From Pectobacterium aroidearum (GTDB taxonomy: Bacteria; Pseudomonadota; Gammaproteobacteria; Enterobacterales; Enterobacteriaceae): a DNA stretch of 64,000 nucleotides. Both the position numbers and the translations under genes were made by a program. The notes under the pieces were generated by a model that saw only the letters and a list, made by a program, of their open reading frames with translations, had not been told where the DNA came from and searched no databases. The stretch spans positions 5,146,001 through 5,210,000 of the forward strand of contig NZ_CP166097.1 of assembly GCF_041228105.1 (NCBI RefSeq), given 5' to 3'. Shown in pieces: positions 43,119 to 51,387 of this stretch. The stretch's first letter is position 1. Every line of letters begins with the position of its first letter.

Positions 43119-44189
43119 ATGTCAATCACGATCTCTTCCGAAAAATTACGCTGGTTAGTCACAGGGCTGTTTGAACTTAACGGCTGTGCCGCAGATATTG
43201 CGCAGGATATCGCCGAGCATATGATCGAAGCCGAACAAAACGGCTACGCCAGCCACGGGGTAGCACTGCTACCAAAGTATCTCGATAGTATCGCTAAAGG
43301 CGAGGTCAAACCGAATGCCCGTGCGGATATTACTGCCTCCACCCACGGTTTACTGCAAATAAATGGACAGGGCGGCTTCGGGCAACACATCGCTAAAACG
43401 GCAACAAAAGCGGCCATTAATAAAGCGAAACAAGATGGCTACTGCATTTTAACCCTTAGCCACTGTCACCATCTCGGTCGATTAGGGCATTACGGCCAGC
43501 TCGCCGCCGACAATGAACTTTGCATGTTGTCATTTAGTAACGTTACTGGCAGAAGTCCGACCGTCGCCCCCTGGGGTGGCGCGGAGGCTCGTCTGACCAC
43601 CAACCCGTTCTGTTTCACCTGGCCCGTTCCCGGCGGAAAGCCTGCTGTTTTGGTTGACTTCGCCACGAGCAGTATGGCGCTAAATAAAGCCAGAATACTG
43701 GCAGAACAAGGGGAATATGTCGCAGCAGGGCAGTTAATTGACGCCAGTGGCTGCCCAACAAACGACCCGGGAGTACTGTTCACCACTCCAGCCGGTGCGC
43801 TGCTGCCGTTCGGTCAGCATAAAGGCTTTGGTCTGGCGTTGATGATCGAACTGATGGCGGGAATACTCTCTGGTGGAGAAACCATCGCAGAAGATCAGGC
43901 AGAATCAGGTTCGCCCCACAATAACTTTTTCGCCTTACTGCTCTCACCTGAGCATTTTTGCGATCAATCATCGCAAAAATGCGCGTATTTCATGGAATAC
44001 CTTCTGGCAACTCAACCACAGTCAGGAAACTCAGAGGTGGTTTATCCTGGAATGCCAGAAGCCGCGTCACGTCAGCGGAATCAATCGCTGACCTTGTCAT
44101 CTTCATTTTGGCAATGGCTAACGATGACTTACACCGCTAAAGGCATCAGCCTCGATGTACGTCATCAGACCGCCGATCTTATTTGTTAG
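43119..44189 (+). CDS. Ldh2-family NAD(P)-dependent 2-hydroxyacid (malate-type) dehydrogenase
   Basis: A 356-residue member of the Ldh2/malate-L-lactate dehydrogenase family (YiaK, AllD, ComC type), with a fold unlike classical Rossmann MDH. Family motifs are the EAEQNGYASHGVALLPKY segment with its catalytic-region His, LSHCHHLGRLGHYGQ, the VAPWGG nucleotide-site stretch and LLPFGQHKGFGLALMIELM. These enzymes interconvert 2-oxoacids and 2-hydroxyacids. The protein appears intact. It is in one operon with the transporter, so it probably acts on the imported compound. The end overlaps the convergent regulator gene by 11 bp. GGAGAA ribosome-binding site. Confidence 0.87.
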   Translation: MSITISSEKLRWLVTGLFELNGCAADIAQDIAEHMIEAEQNGYASHGVALLPKYLDSIAKGEVKPNARADITASTHGLLQINGQGGFGQHIAKTATKAAINKAKQDGYCILTLSHCHHLGRLGHYGQLAADNELCMLSFSNVTGRSPTVAPWGGAEARLTTNPFCFTWPVPGGKPAVLVDFATSSMALNKARILAEQGEYVAAGQLIDASGCPTNDPGVLFTTPAGALLPFGQHKGFGLALMIELMAGILSGGETIAEDQAESGSPHNNFFALLLSPEHFCDQSSQKCAYFMEYLLATQPQSGNSEVVYPGMPEAASRQRNQSLTLSSSFWQWLTMTYTAKGISLDVRHQTADLIC

Positions 44190-45540
44190 GCAATTCGGTA
44201 AAACGGAAATCCTGCGGATTGATGTTGTGGCGATTGAGTTTGTCATAGAGTGTTTTGCGCGGCAGTATCAACTGCCGCGCAGTCAAACTCACCTGTCCCC
44301 CCGTCTGGCGCAACATGTCTTCAATAAGCTTCTTTTCAAACGCATCAATACTGGCAGTTAACCCCAGCGCCTCACGGCAGGTAATAGAAATTTCATCTGG
44401 TGTGTTTAATCCCAAAACAAAACGCTGCGCATAATGTTTCAGCTCCCTCACATTGCCGGGCCAACTCTGAGCTTGTAGCCAGGCAAGCAACATTGGGGAA
44501 ATATCCGGCAATGGACGACGGTAAGTCTGTGCCGCCCGACTGGCAAACCAATAAAATAGTTCAGGGATGTCTTCACGTCGCTCGCGTAGCGGGGGGACAC
44601 GAATCGCCACAACATTCAGACGGTAATAGAGATCAAGACGAAAATGCCCATCTTTACTCAGTGCCAGAAGATCATCTTTCGTTGCGGCAATCACTCGGCA
44701 ATTAACCGGAATCAATTGATTCGCGCCAAGCCGTTCAAGAGTCCGCTCCTGCAATACCCTTAACAATTTGCTTTGCATACTGAGCGGCATTCCTTCTATT
44801 TCATCCAGAAATAATGTGCCGTCATTCGCATGTTCAATCTTACCAACCCGACGTTTAGCCGCACCGGTAAACGCCCCAAGTTCATGACCAAATATTTCAC
44901 TCTCAAACAACGGTTCCGGCAATGCTGCACAATTAAGCGCAACAAAATTACCATTACGACATGAGCTCCAATGATGCAGCGTGCGTGCCACCACCTCTTT
45001 CCCGCAGCCTGTTTCTCCTTGAATTAGCACATCAGCACAAGTATCAGCGACATTGGCTAAGGCTTCACGCAGTTGATTCATGCCATGACTGTGCCCTATC
45101 AACAGCGGACCTTGCCCTTGTTGTAACCGAGATGTCAGTTCACGATTTTCTAAAATCAAACGCCGTTTTTCCCTCGCCTTTTCAATAACCGCCAGTATTT
45201 TTTCCGCCGTACTGGGTTTTTCGATAAAATCGAAAGCGCCTTCACGCATCGCTTCTACAGCCATCTCAACATCACCATGACCGGTGATCAGGATTACCGG
45301 GATATCGGGATCCAACTGAAGGACGCGGTTCATCAGTTCCAAGCCAGACATCCCAGGCAAGCGCAAATCAGTCATTAGAATCGATGTCGGTTCCTGATTG
45401 ATCATGGCAAGCCCTTGTTCCGCATCCGCTACGGAAACAACTTCATATCCAGCAAGTTGCATTGTCTGCTCACAAGCAAAACGCACATCTGGGCTATCTT
45501 CCACATAAACGATTTTGACGTTAATTTTCGGTTGATTCAT
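44179..45540 (-). CDS. DctD/KguR-like sigma-54-dependent response regulator
   Basis: A 453-residue NtrC-class regulator. The receiver domain has phosphorylation site D58 (LMTDLRLPGMSG). The AAA+ domain has Walker A GETGCGKEV, the sigma-54 loop GAFTGA, Walker [11 protein letters not shown] and PGNVREL. The C-terminal Fis-type helix-turn-helix is LTARQLILPRKTLYDKL. The start at 45540 follows AAAGGAGAGA and overlaps the sensor stop by 20 bp, so translation is probably coupled; an upstream frame to 45594 lies inside the sensor. It most likely activates the two sigma-54 promoters at 33650 and 41547. It resembles UPEC KguR in type and context. Confidence 0.9.
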   Translation of the reverse strand: MNQPKINVKIVYVEDSPDVRFACEQTMQLAGYEVVSVADAEQGLAMINQEPTSILMTDLRLPGMSGLELMNRVLQLDPDIPVILITGHGDVEMAVEAMREGAFDFIEKPSTAEKILAVIEKAREKRRLILENRELTSRLQQGQGPLLIGHSHGMNQLREALANVADTCADVLIQGETGCGKEVVARTLHHWSSCRNGNFVALNCAALPEPLFESEIFGHELGAFTGAAKRRVGKIEHANDGTLFLDEIEGMPLSMQSKLLRVLQERTLERLGANQLIPVNCRVIAATKDDLLALSKDGHFRLDLYYRLNVVAIRVPPLRERREDIPELFYWFASRAAQTYRRPLPDISPMLLAWLQAQSWPGNVRELKHYAQRFVLGLNTPDEISITCREALGLTASIDAFEKKLIEDMLRQTGGQVSLTARQLILPRKTLYDKLNRHNINPQDFRFTELPNK

Positions 45541-47353
45541 ACGAGTCTCTCCTTTCCGGCCAGGAAATAGTAAAAATGGCTCCACCATCGGCATGATTTT
45601 CTGCCTGTATATTGCCTTCAGAATTACGAATAATTTCTTTCACTATCGCCAACCCCAGACCCATTCCCCGCTTTTTAGTGGTAAAAAATGGGTCAAATAC
45701 TCGATCCACCACATCATGTGCAAAACCTGGCCCTGAATCCTTAATCGTGACCAAAATCCGGCCCGCCATTCGTTTTAAATGAATATCCAATCGCTTTACC
45801 GGAGATAACTCCATTGCATCCAACGCATTAATTAACAGATTGCTAAATATCTGTTCCAATCCTAGCTCATCACAGATTGCGATTAAGGGGGTTGATGGTG
45901 CATTAACTCGCAGAATGACGTTATTTTTTTCCAGATTGTGATTAAGTAACGCTACCGCTTTATAAATTGCTTTTACCACGTCAGCCTGTCCTTTCGGTAC
46001 CCGGTGCCGACACGCAAATGTTTTGAGTTCAGTAATTAACTGGGTCATTCTCTCAACCAGTGAAATGATATATTTCAAATTCTGGTCGAGCTGCGTATAC
46101 ATCTCTTTTTCTAGCATTTTTCGAGCATTATCCGTTAGCGCCCGGATAGCGGCTAACGGTTGATTTTGTTCATGAGCCATCTCCGTTGCCATCTGCCCCA
46201 GAGCGGCTAACTTACTGGACTCCGCTAATGCTTCCCGGATATTCTGCAGCCCTTTCTCCGCCTGAATTCGTTCATTCATTTCCAGAATGAGCTGCTGATT
46301 AATCTCCTTTAACTCCTGCGTTCTGGCATTAACTTTGAGTTCCAGCAATTCATTTGCTTCTTTCAGCAATGATTGCGATCGCATCTTCATACGGACATAA
46401 CCAATAATGACAAGTAATATAGAGTAAGTACTTATCACGACAAAAAAGACGATCGCTACAGACCAATATTCACCTTCAATATTAGACAGTAAGGTCACTG
46501 TCCAGTTAAATTCCGGCATAAGTATTTTTTGAGAATAATGACTTGGAAAATAACAGTTTTCTTTGGCGGTAAAATTCAAGACCATAAAATCATTAGTAGA
46601 AAAACAAGTGTATATGTTGATGGACTCTAAAGATTGAATAAAATACTGTCGGGTTTCTTGTAGTTTTTTTCTAGTTTGCACGCTAAGTGGCTGTAGCACT
46701 TTCATACGCCAATCTTCATCAGAACTGAGGAAGACAATACCATTCTCATCGGAAATCATAATATTATCAGGACCTTCAGACCAAGCATTCTCCAACACCT
46801 TCAGGTTTATCTTAACAACAATGACGCCAATTTTTTTCCCCTTATCTTCAATCGCCCATGAAATGAAAAAACCGGGCTTAGATGTCGTGTCTCCTATACC
46901 ATAAAACTTCCCTAGTATTCCTTTCATCGCCTGAATGAAATAAGGACGAAAACTGTAATTATGCCCAACATAGCTTCCAGGTTCATCCCAATTACTGGAT
47001 GCAATCGTCTTACCATTCACATCAACGACATAAAGTGCGGCAGCTTTAGTCAGCTCATTCATTTTCTTTAAATGCAGATTTAGCTCATGGAGTTTTTCTT
47101 TTTCATTCTGATTTCTGACAGCAGAAAAAACGACTTGATCCATCGCCATCATATAAGGCAGGTAATAATATTGTTCTATTGTTGAATGTAGCGTTGCCTT
47201 ATACATGTCCAATCTCATCTTATCTGTGTTCATCACACTCTTCAGATAAAATTCATAAACACCCCAGCCAGTTAAAAAAAATAAAGAAAACAATGGTAAA
47301 AGTAAAACAATAACCTTAAAAAACAATGACCTGAAATCAATAAGTTTACGCAT
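45521..47353 (-). CDS. DctB/KguS-like membrane sensor histidine kinase
   Basis: A 610-residue kinase from the ATG at 47353 (a GTG four codons upstream has no ribosome-binding site). Membrane segment about 10-30, periplasmic PDC/Cache-like sensor about 31-296 (with VVDVNGKTIASSNWDEPGSYVG and FFISWAIEDKGKKIGVIVVKI), second membrane segment about 297-321, a coiled coil, then the kinase. The phosphoacceptor is H394 in EMAHEQNQPLAAI, followed by N box NLLINALDAM and G boxes DSGPGFA and GMGLGLAIV. The architecture is that of DctB C4-dicarboxylate sensors. The 5' half and promoter are distinctly AT-rich compared with neighbouring genes, a sign of horizontal origin. Confidence 0.9.
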   Translation of the reverse strand: MRKLIDFRSLFFKVIVLLLPLFSLFFLTGWGVYEFYLKSVMNTDKMRLDMYKATLHSTIEQYYYLPYMMAMDQVVFSAVRNQNEKEKLHELNLHLKKMNELTKAAALYVVDVNGKTIASSNWDEPGSYVGHNYSFRPYFIQAMKGILGKFYGIGDTTSKPGFFISWAIEDKGKKIGVIVVKINLKVLENAWSEGPDNIMISDENGIVFLSSDEDWRMKVLQPLSVQTRKKLQETRQYFIQSLESINIYTCFSTNDFMVLNFTAKENCYFPSHYSQKILMPEFNWTVTLLSNIEGEYWSVAIVFFVVISTYSILLVIIGYVRMKMRSQSLLKEANELLELKVNARTQELKEINQQLILEMNERIQAEKGLQNIREALAESSKLAALGQMATEMAHEQNQPLAAIRALTDNARKMLEKEMYTQLDQNLKYIISLVERMTQLITELKTFACRHRVPKGQADVVKAIYKAVALLNHNLEKNNVILRVNAPSTPLIAICDELGLEQIFSNLLINALDAMELSPVKRLDIHLKRMAGRILVTIKDSGPGFAHDVVDRVFDPFFTTKKRGMGLGLAIVKEIIRNSEGNIQAENHADGGAIFTISWPERRDSYESTEN

Positions 47354-47885
47354 AACTATTCTCACTTATTAACATATCTAAATCATTTCTACTTCCATTT
47401 ATTTCTTTATTCTATCTAGTTATTTTCATGTAAAAACTAGATATCCTCTATATTTCCTATTTTCTACCACTCAATCTTTATAAAATCTCATGAAAATATA
47501 TTTTTAGAAATGGGAGGATTATAATTATAGAATTATAAAGGTACGAAGTATTTTTACTCATATTGTGAATCAATATATAAATATCACTCCAATGTGTGCG
47601 GTTTTTCACACACCGAAGTTTTTTATACCATCATACTTCAAGTTGCATGTGCGTTGGCAGCGGGACCAGGCACACTTGTGTGTGTCTGGTCCCGTAGTGA
47701 TTACCACCAGCAGCGTTCAAATCAGCCGCTGATATAATTGTCCGTCCCCCGAATACTTATCTGAGTAGGCTCATCAGGATTCCTGCCTTGTCGTCTTCCT
47801 GAGACTCACATTATTCAGGGTAGATACGCATCTTATTTTCTACTGCTCACAAACAATATTTTTACTCATTCATCAACGAAACGGG
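47354..47885. other. AT-rich sensor promoter region plus repeat; no gene
   Basis: The stretch 47354-47590 is very AT-rich and must carry the promoter of the sensor-regulator pair; no sigma-54 element is visible on the minus strand. A dyad TGTGTG-N8-CACACA lies at 47593-47612, resembling the dyad at 41439-41455. A degraded family A repeat follows. No coding sequence is supported. Confidence 0.55.
47624..47822. repeat. Family A palindromic repeat element, copy 3, degraded and inverted
   Basis: The left end TATACCATCATACTTCAAGT and right end TTATTCAGGGTA are the family A ends in reverse order with several changes. An internal stem GGGACCAG..CTGGTCCC is present (47659-47694). It lies between hemN and the sensor promoter, at one edge of the accessory block. 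Confidence 0.65.
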
Positions 47886-49259
47886 TCATATCACGCGGGA
47901 AAATTGCTGCGTTCTGAGCTTGTTACGCAGGTAGACGTCAAAGCACATACAGATATTGCGGATCAGCAGACGCCCTTTCGGCGTCACCACCAGCCCGTCT
48001 TCCTGACTATCGACCAGCCCATCAGCCACCAGTGGAGCCAACAACGCTAAATCCTGCTCAAAGTAGGTTTTAAAATCGATCGCATATTCTGCTTCAATGG
48101 GCGCATAGCTGAGCTGGAAATTACAGATTAACGTCTTAATCACATCACGACGAAGGCAGTCGTCACGCGTCAGCTGTAACCCGCGCCACAGGCCATTTCC
48201 TTTGTCTTTGACCTGCGCATAATACTGCTTCAGCTCCTTCTGGTTCTGAGCATAGCTATCACCGATCATACTAATCGCCGAAACGCCCATCCCAAGCAGA
48301 TCGCTATCGCCCTGTGTCGTATAGCCTTGGAAATTGCGGTGCAGTTTCCCTTCTCGCTGTGCTACCGCCAACTCATCGTCCGGGCGAGCAAAGTGATCCA
48401 TACCGATAAACTGATAGCCCGATTGCGTCAGCGACCCAATCGTCTGTTGCAGAATATCCAGTTTTTGCTCCGCGCTCGGTAAATCCGCTTCTTTAATCTT
48501 GCGCTGTGCCGCGAACAGACTGGGTAGATGCGCATAGTTAAAAACGCTCAGCCGGTGCGGGCTTAATTCCGCAACGCGCTGTAGCGTAAAGGCGAAACTT
48601 TCCGGCGTTTGCTTCGGCAGGCCATAAATCAAATCGATGTTAGTTGAAGTGAAGTCCAGCGCTTTTGCTCGCTCAATGAGGGCAAAAATAAAGTCTTCAT
48701 CCTGCTCGCGATTAACCAGCTTCTGAACGTCTTTATTAAAATCCTGCACGCCCATGCTCAGGCGGTTAAACCCTTCGGCACGCAAATGATCGAGGACATC
48801 CAGCTCAATTTCTCGCGGATCGACTTCAAGCGACAGCTCAGCCTGCTCGGAAAAAGAGAACAGTTCGCGCAGCAGCGACATCAGTCGGCTGATTTGTACT
48901 TTATTCAGGTAGGTTGGCGTACCGCCGCCCCAATGCAATTGCGTCACCGTTCGTCCAGCGAATAGCGGCGCACGCTGGCGAATTTCCTGCTCCAGCACAT
49001 CAAGATATTCATCCGCTTTATGCTGCTGACGCGTAACCAGCTTATTACAGCCACAGAAATAGCACAGCCGATGGCAAAAAGGGATGTGGATGTACAGCGA
49101 CAGCGGTCGCTGAGGATAACGGGCGATGGCCTGCTGAAACGCTGGCTCATCGTAAGCTTCACTGAATTCTAACGCTGTGGGATAAGACGTATAACGCGGC
49201 CCGGAATAGTTATATTTTTGAATCAGGGCCAGATCCCAGTCAACGGACGGTATCGACAT
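47886..49259 (-). CDS. hemN: Oxygen-independent coproporphyrinogen III oxidase
   Basis: A 457-residue radical-SAM enzyme, the E. coli length. The 4Fe-4S/SAM motif is C62-x3-C66-x2-C69 (HIPFCHRLCYFCGCNK), with the extra cysteine at 71 typical of HemN. The substrate and second-SAM regions (GGGTPTYLN, SMGVQDFN, NIDLIYGLP) and the C-terminal HemN domain are present. It makes protoporphyrinogen IX precursor without O2. In E. coli hemN is next to yshB/glnG; here the accessory block separates them. Confidence 0.97.
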   Translation of the reverse strand: MSIPSVDWDLALIQKYNYSGPRYTSYPTALEFSEAYDEPAFQQAIARYPQRPLSLYIHIPFCHRLCYFCGCNKLVTRQQHKADEYLDVLEQEIRQRAPLFAGRTVTQLHWGGGTPTYLNKVQISRLMSLLRELFSFSEQAELSLEVDPREIELDVLDHLRAEGFNRLSMGVQDFNKDVQKLVNREQDEDFIFALIERAKALDFTSTNIDLIYGLPKQTPESFAFTLQRVAELSPHRLSVFNYAHLPSLFAAQRKIKEADLPSAEQKLDILQQTIGSLTQSGYQFIGMDHFARPDDELAVAQREGKLHRNFQGYTTQGDSDLLGMGVSAISMIGDSYAQNQKELKQYYAQVKDKGNGLWRGLQLTRDDCLRRDVIKTLICNFQLSYAPIEAEYAIDFKTYFEQDLALLAPLVADGLVDSQEDGLVVTPKGRLLIRNICMCFDVYLRNKLRTQQFSRVI

Positions 49260-49317
49260 ATTCGCTCACTCCTTCCAGTTTTTACTCGGTGGGTTATCCT
49301 TCCCCTCCTTTAGATCG

Positions 49318-49440
49318 CCGACAATGGCGTTCAAAAACGCTCCCGGCGTTTTGTTACTCGTCTCATCCTTGAGACTCGCCCTAAAGGGCCGCCACGTTGT
49401 GACGTTCAAAAACGCTCCCGGCGTTTTTGTCTGGGGCGCC
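49318..49440 (-). repeat. Family B repeat with two hairpins
   Basis: On the minus strand AAAAACGCCGGGAGCGTTTTT and AAAACGCCGGGAGCGTTTTT occur 60-odd bases apart, separated by GGCCCTTTAGGGC and GAGTCTCAAGGATGAGAC. This matches the internal order of the element at 24125-24305. Its upstream edge lies within the 3' end of the small ORF 49406-49576. Confidence 0.75.
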
Positions 49441-49576
49441 GAACCTGATTTACGCGCCCGTTAAATAGGGCGCGGTGCAATCGGTGCTTACGCTTCGACA
49501 ATAGCCATAGTTTACTGAACAGATAGAGCAGATAAAACGTAACCAGCAATATCAGGAACAGAAACAGCCATTTCAT
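49406..49576 (-). CDS. Small putative membrane protein (56 residues) downstream of yihI
   Basis: Starts MKWLFLFLILLVTFYLLYLF, one strong membrane helix, then a basic tail (SKRKHRLHRALFNGRV) and ends inside the family B repeat with QKRRERF-stop. The ATG is 3 bp after the yihI stop, so translation could be coupled; there is no good independent ribosome-binding site. I do not recognise the protein. Other gammaproteobacteria have a larger membrane-anchored DUF2489 protein between yihI and hemN, so this may be an N-terminal remnant truncated by the repeat, or an unrelated small protein. Confidence 0.45.
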   Translation of the reverse strand: MKWLFLFLILLVTFYLLYLFSKLWLLSKRKHRLHRALFNGRVNQVRRPRQKRRERF

Positions 49577-49579
49577 TGA

Positions 49580-50134
49580 TTAGAACGCGTCTTTCGGGTT
49601 ATTACGTTTCAAAAGCTGCAACATATCTTCCTGCGGCTCTTCTTCGTCATCATCACCTAGCTCAATGCCAAGCTCTTCCATCAGGATATCGATACGATCC
49701 AGCGTTTCATCAACCCATGATTGATCTTTGGCGCTCAGCGTTTCACCGCTATCCAGACGATCCAACAAGGCATCCAGACGTGAATCGTTTTCTAACATTT
49801 CCAGCTCTTCTTCCGGAGACATTGTCGGTTTGGCAGCAACGACGTTCTCCACAGGCGCAGAAGGCTTCGACTTAGGTTTAGGTTTCGCAACGGCGCTATC
49901 TAACACGCCAAGCGGTACAGGCTTTTTACTACCAATACGCGGATCGGCGGCTTTACGCTGACCAGAACGCTGATCGGTAGACGCTTTTTCCTGAGTTCGG
50001 CTGCCCGCCACGTGACCACGATGCTTTTTATCTTTCTTCCGCTCACGCGCTTCACGCTCTAACTCTTCACGAGTCTTTCTTTTTACTTTGGGTTTTCCTG
50101 CCTTATCGGCAGCCCCTTTGACAGGTCGGTTCAT
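49580..50134 (-). CDS. yihI: Der GTPase-activating protein YihI
   Basis: A 184-residue protein with a very basic, disordered N-terminal half ([20 protein letters not shown], then Lys/Pro/Ala-rich) and an acidic helical C-terminal half ([38 protein letters not shown]). This is the layout of E. coli YihI, which stimulates the GTPase of Der/EngA and so modulates 50S ribosome assembly. It is divergent from engB, another ribosome-assembly GTPase gene, as in E. coli. Confidence 0.93.
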   Translation of the reverse strand: MNRPVKGAADKAGKPKVKRKTREELEREARERKKDKKHRGHVAGSRTQEKASTDQRSGQRKAADPRIGSKKPVPLGVLDSAVAKPKPKSKPSAPVENVVAAKPTMSPEEELEMLENDSRLDALLDRLDSGETLSAKDQSWVDETLDRIDILMEELGIELGDDDEEEPQEDMLQLLKRNNPKDAF

Positions 50135-50337
50135 AATGTTGTTCTCAGGTACACAGATATAAGGGAAGTGCGGCGGAATCTAGCAGAAAGCTGGGTAATA
50201 AAAAAGCGTCCACATCAGACGGCTGAGCTTTTCTTTTCACATCAGTCTGCTGCACTTTAAGGCAGATAAACCCGCCTTTATTGTCAGTTACAGGTATAAT
50301 CCCCAACCAGACAGAGATCCAGATAGAGATAACCATC

Positions 50338-50973
50338 GTGACCCAGCAATATAACTACCACATGACGCGTTTTATCATCAGCGCCCCGGATATTCGCCAT
50401 CTGGCAACAGATAGCGGTATTGAAGTGGCCTTTGCTGGGCGCTCTAACGCCGGAAAATCCAGCGCGCTGAACACGCTGACCAACCAGAAGAACCTGGCTC
50501 GAACCAGTAAAACACCGGGCCGTACCCAGTTGATCAACCTGTTCGAGGTGACCGACGGCGTGCGTTTGGTCGATCTCCCCGGCTATGGCTATGCTGAAGT
50601 GCCGGAGCAAATGAAGATCAAATGGCAACGTGCGCTCGGTGAATACCTGCAAAAGCGCAACAGCCTGAAAGGTCTGGTTGTGCTAATGGATATTCGTCAT
50701 CCGCTAAAAGATCTCGATCAGCAAATGATTCAGTGGGCAGTCGATGTCGAACTTCCAGTTTTAGTGCTGCTGACCAAAGCCGATAAGCTGGCTTCAGGTG
50801 CACGTAAGGCACAGTTGAATATGGTTCGCGAGGCTGTCTTGCCATTTATGGGTGATATTCAGGTCGAAGCGTTTTCATCACTGAAAAAACTCGGTGTCGA
50901 TAAACTACGACAGAAGTTAGACAACTGGTTCAGCACGTTGGAACACGCTGAAGAAGAACAAGAAGCAGAATAA
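50338..50973 (+). CDS. engB: Ribosome biogenesis GTP-binding protein EngB (YihA/YsxC)
   Basis: A 211-residue GTPase (E. coli YihA 210). The GTG at 50338 aligns with the E. coli N-terminus ([21 protein letters not shown]); the ATG at 50362 would remove eight aligned residues and upstream codons have no support. G1 [10 protein letters not shown]2 [10 protein letters not shown]3 [10 protein letters not shown]4 TKADK. Essential for 50S assembly. Lies opposite spf/polA, as in E. coli. The C-terminus is acidic ([10 protein letters not shown]). Confidence 0.95.
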   Translation: MTQQYNYHMTRFIISAPDIRHLATDSGIEVAFAGRSNAGKSSALNTLTNQKNLARTSKTPGRTQLINLFEVTDGVRLVDLPGYGYAEVPEQMKIKWQRALGEYLQKRNSLKGLVVLMDIRHPLKDLDQQMIQWAVDVELPVLVLLTKADKLASGARKAQLNMVREAVLPFMGDIQVEAFSSLKKLGVDKLRQKLDNWFSTLEHAEEEQEAE

Positions 50974-51136
50974 TCCTTTCGCGTGGTGCTGAGAATAATA
51001 ACTCGCATCACGCCCCTACGTTCCCGCAATGATCACCCACCAGAGACCTTCTTTTCACACTCGAATTCGTGAAGACACCTTGCTACCCGTCACGTAGCTA
51101 TCGCCGTTTTGAGGGTAAAAACCTGAATAAAGCCCA
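50974..51136. other. engB-spf convergent gap
   Basis: No gene is seen between the end of engB and the terminator of spf. The GC-rich stem of the Spot 42 terminator at 51144-51171 can also end engB transcription. Confidence 0.5.
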
Positions 51137-51137
51137 T

Positions 51138-51243
51138 AAAAAACGCCCCGCTCAAAACTGAGCGGGGCGGCTAATATTCAGCCAAATCCGATTACGTGAA
51201 GTAAAAGGTCTGAAAGATAGAACATCTTACCTCTGTACCCTAC
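51138..51243 (-). ncRNA. spf: Spot 42 sRNA
   Basis: The minus strand reads GTAGGGTACAGAGGTAAGAT from the 5' end at 51243 and ends with a strong terminator, GCCCCGCTCA-GTTT-TGAGCGGGGC followed by six Ts. The 5' two thirds are nearly identical to E. coli Spot 42 (109 nt), including the unstructured regions that pair with galK and other mRNAs; the terminator stem differs in sequence but not shape. It is Hfq-dependent and CRP-repressed in E. coli. It lies downstream of polA on the same strand, as in E. coli. Confidence 0.96.
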
Positions 51244-51387
51244 GTCTTTAACTCTACTCTATTTTTTCACGGGAACAAAGGATTTTTTGTTGTTTACTTT
51301 CATAGAAAATGGTTATCGATTACACAAAGTTAAACCAGGTCACACAATACTGTTATTTAATTACAGAAATAGCACAAGAATCGGCCA

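Noticed and set aside
43780..44189. Possible frameshift or truncation at the end of the Ldh2 gene
   Set aside because: The reading frame is continuous, the length is normal for the family, and the variable C-terminus is expected.
33712..47353. Accessory block as a prophage or integrative element
   Set aside because: No integrase, no att-site repeats at its edges, no adjacent tRNA; only a degraded family A repeat at one side.
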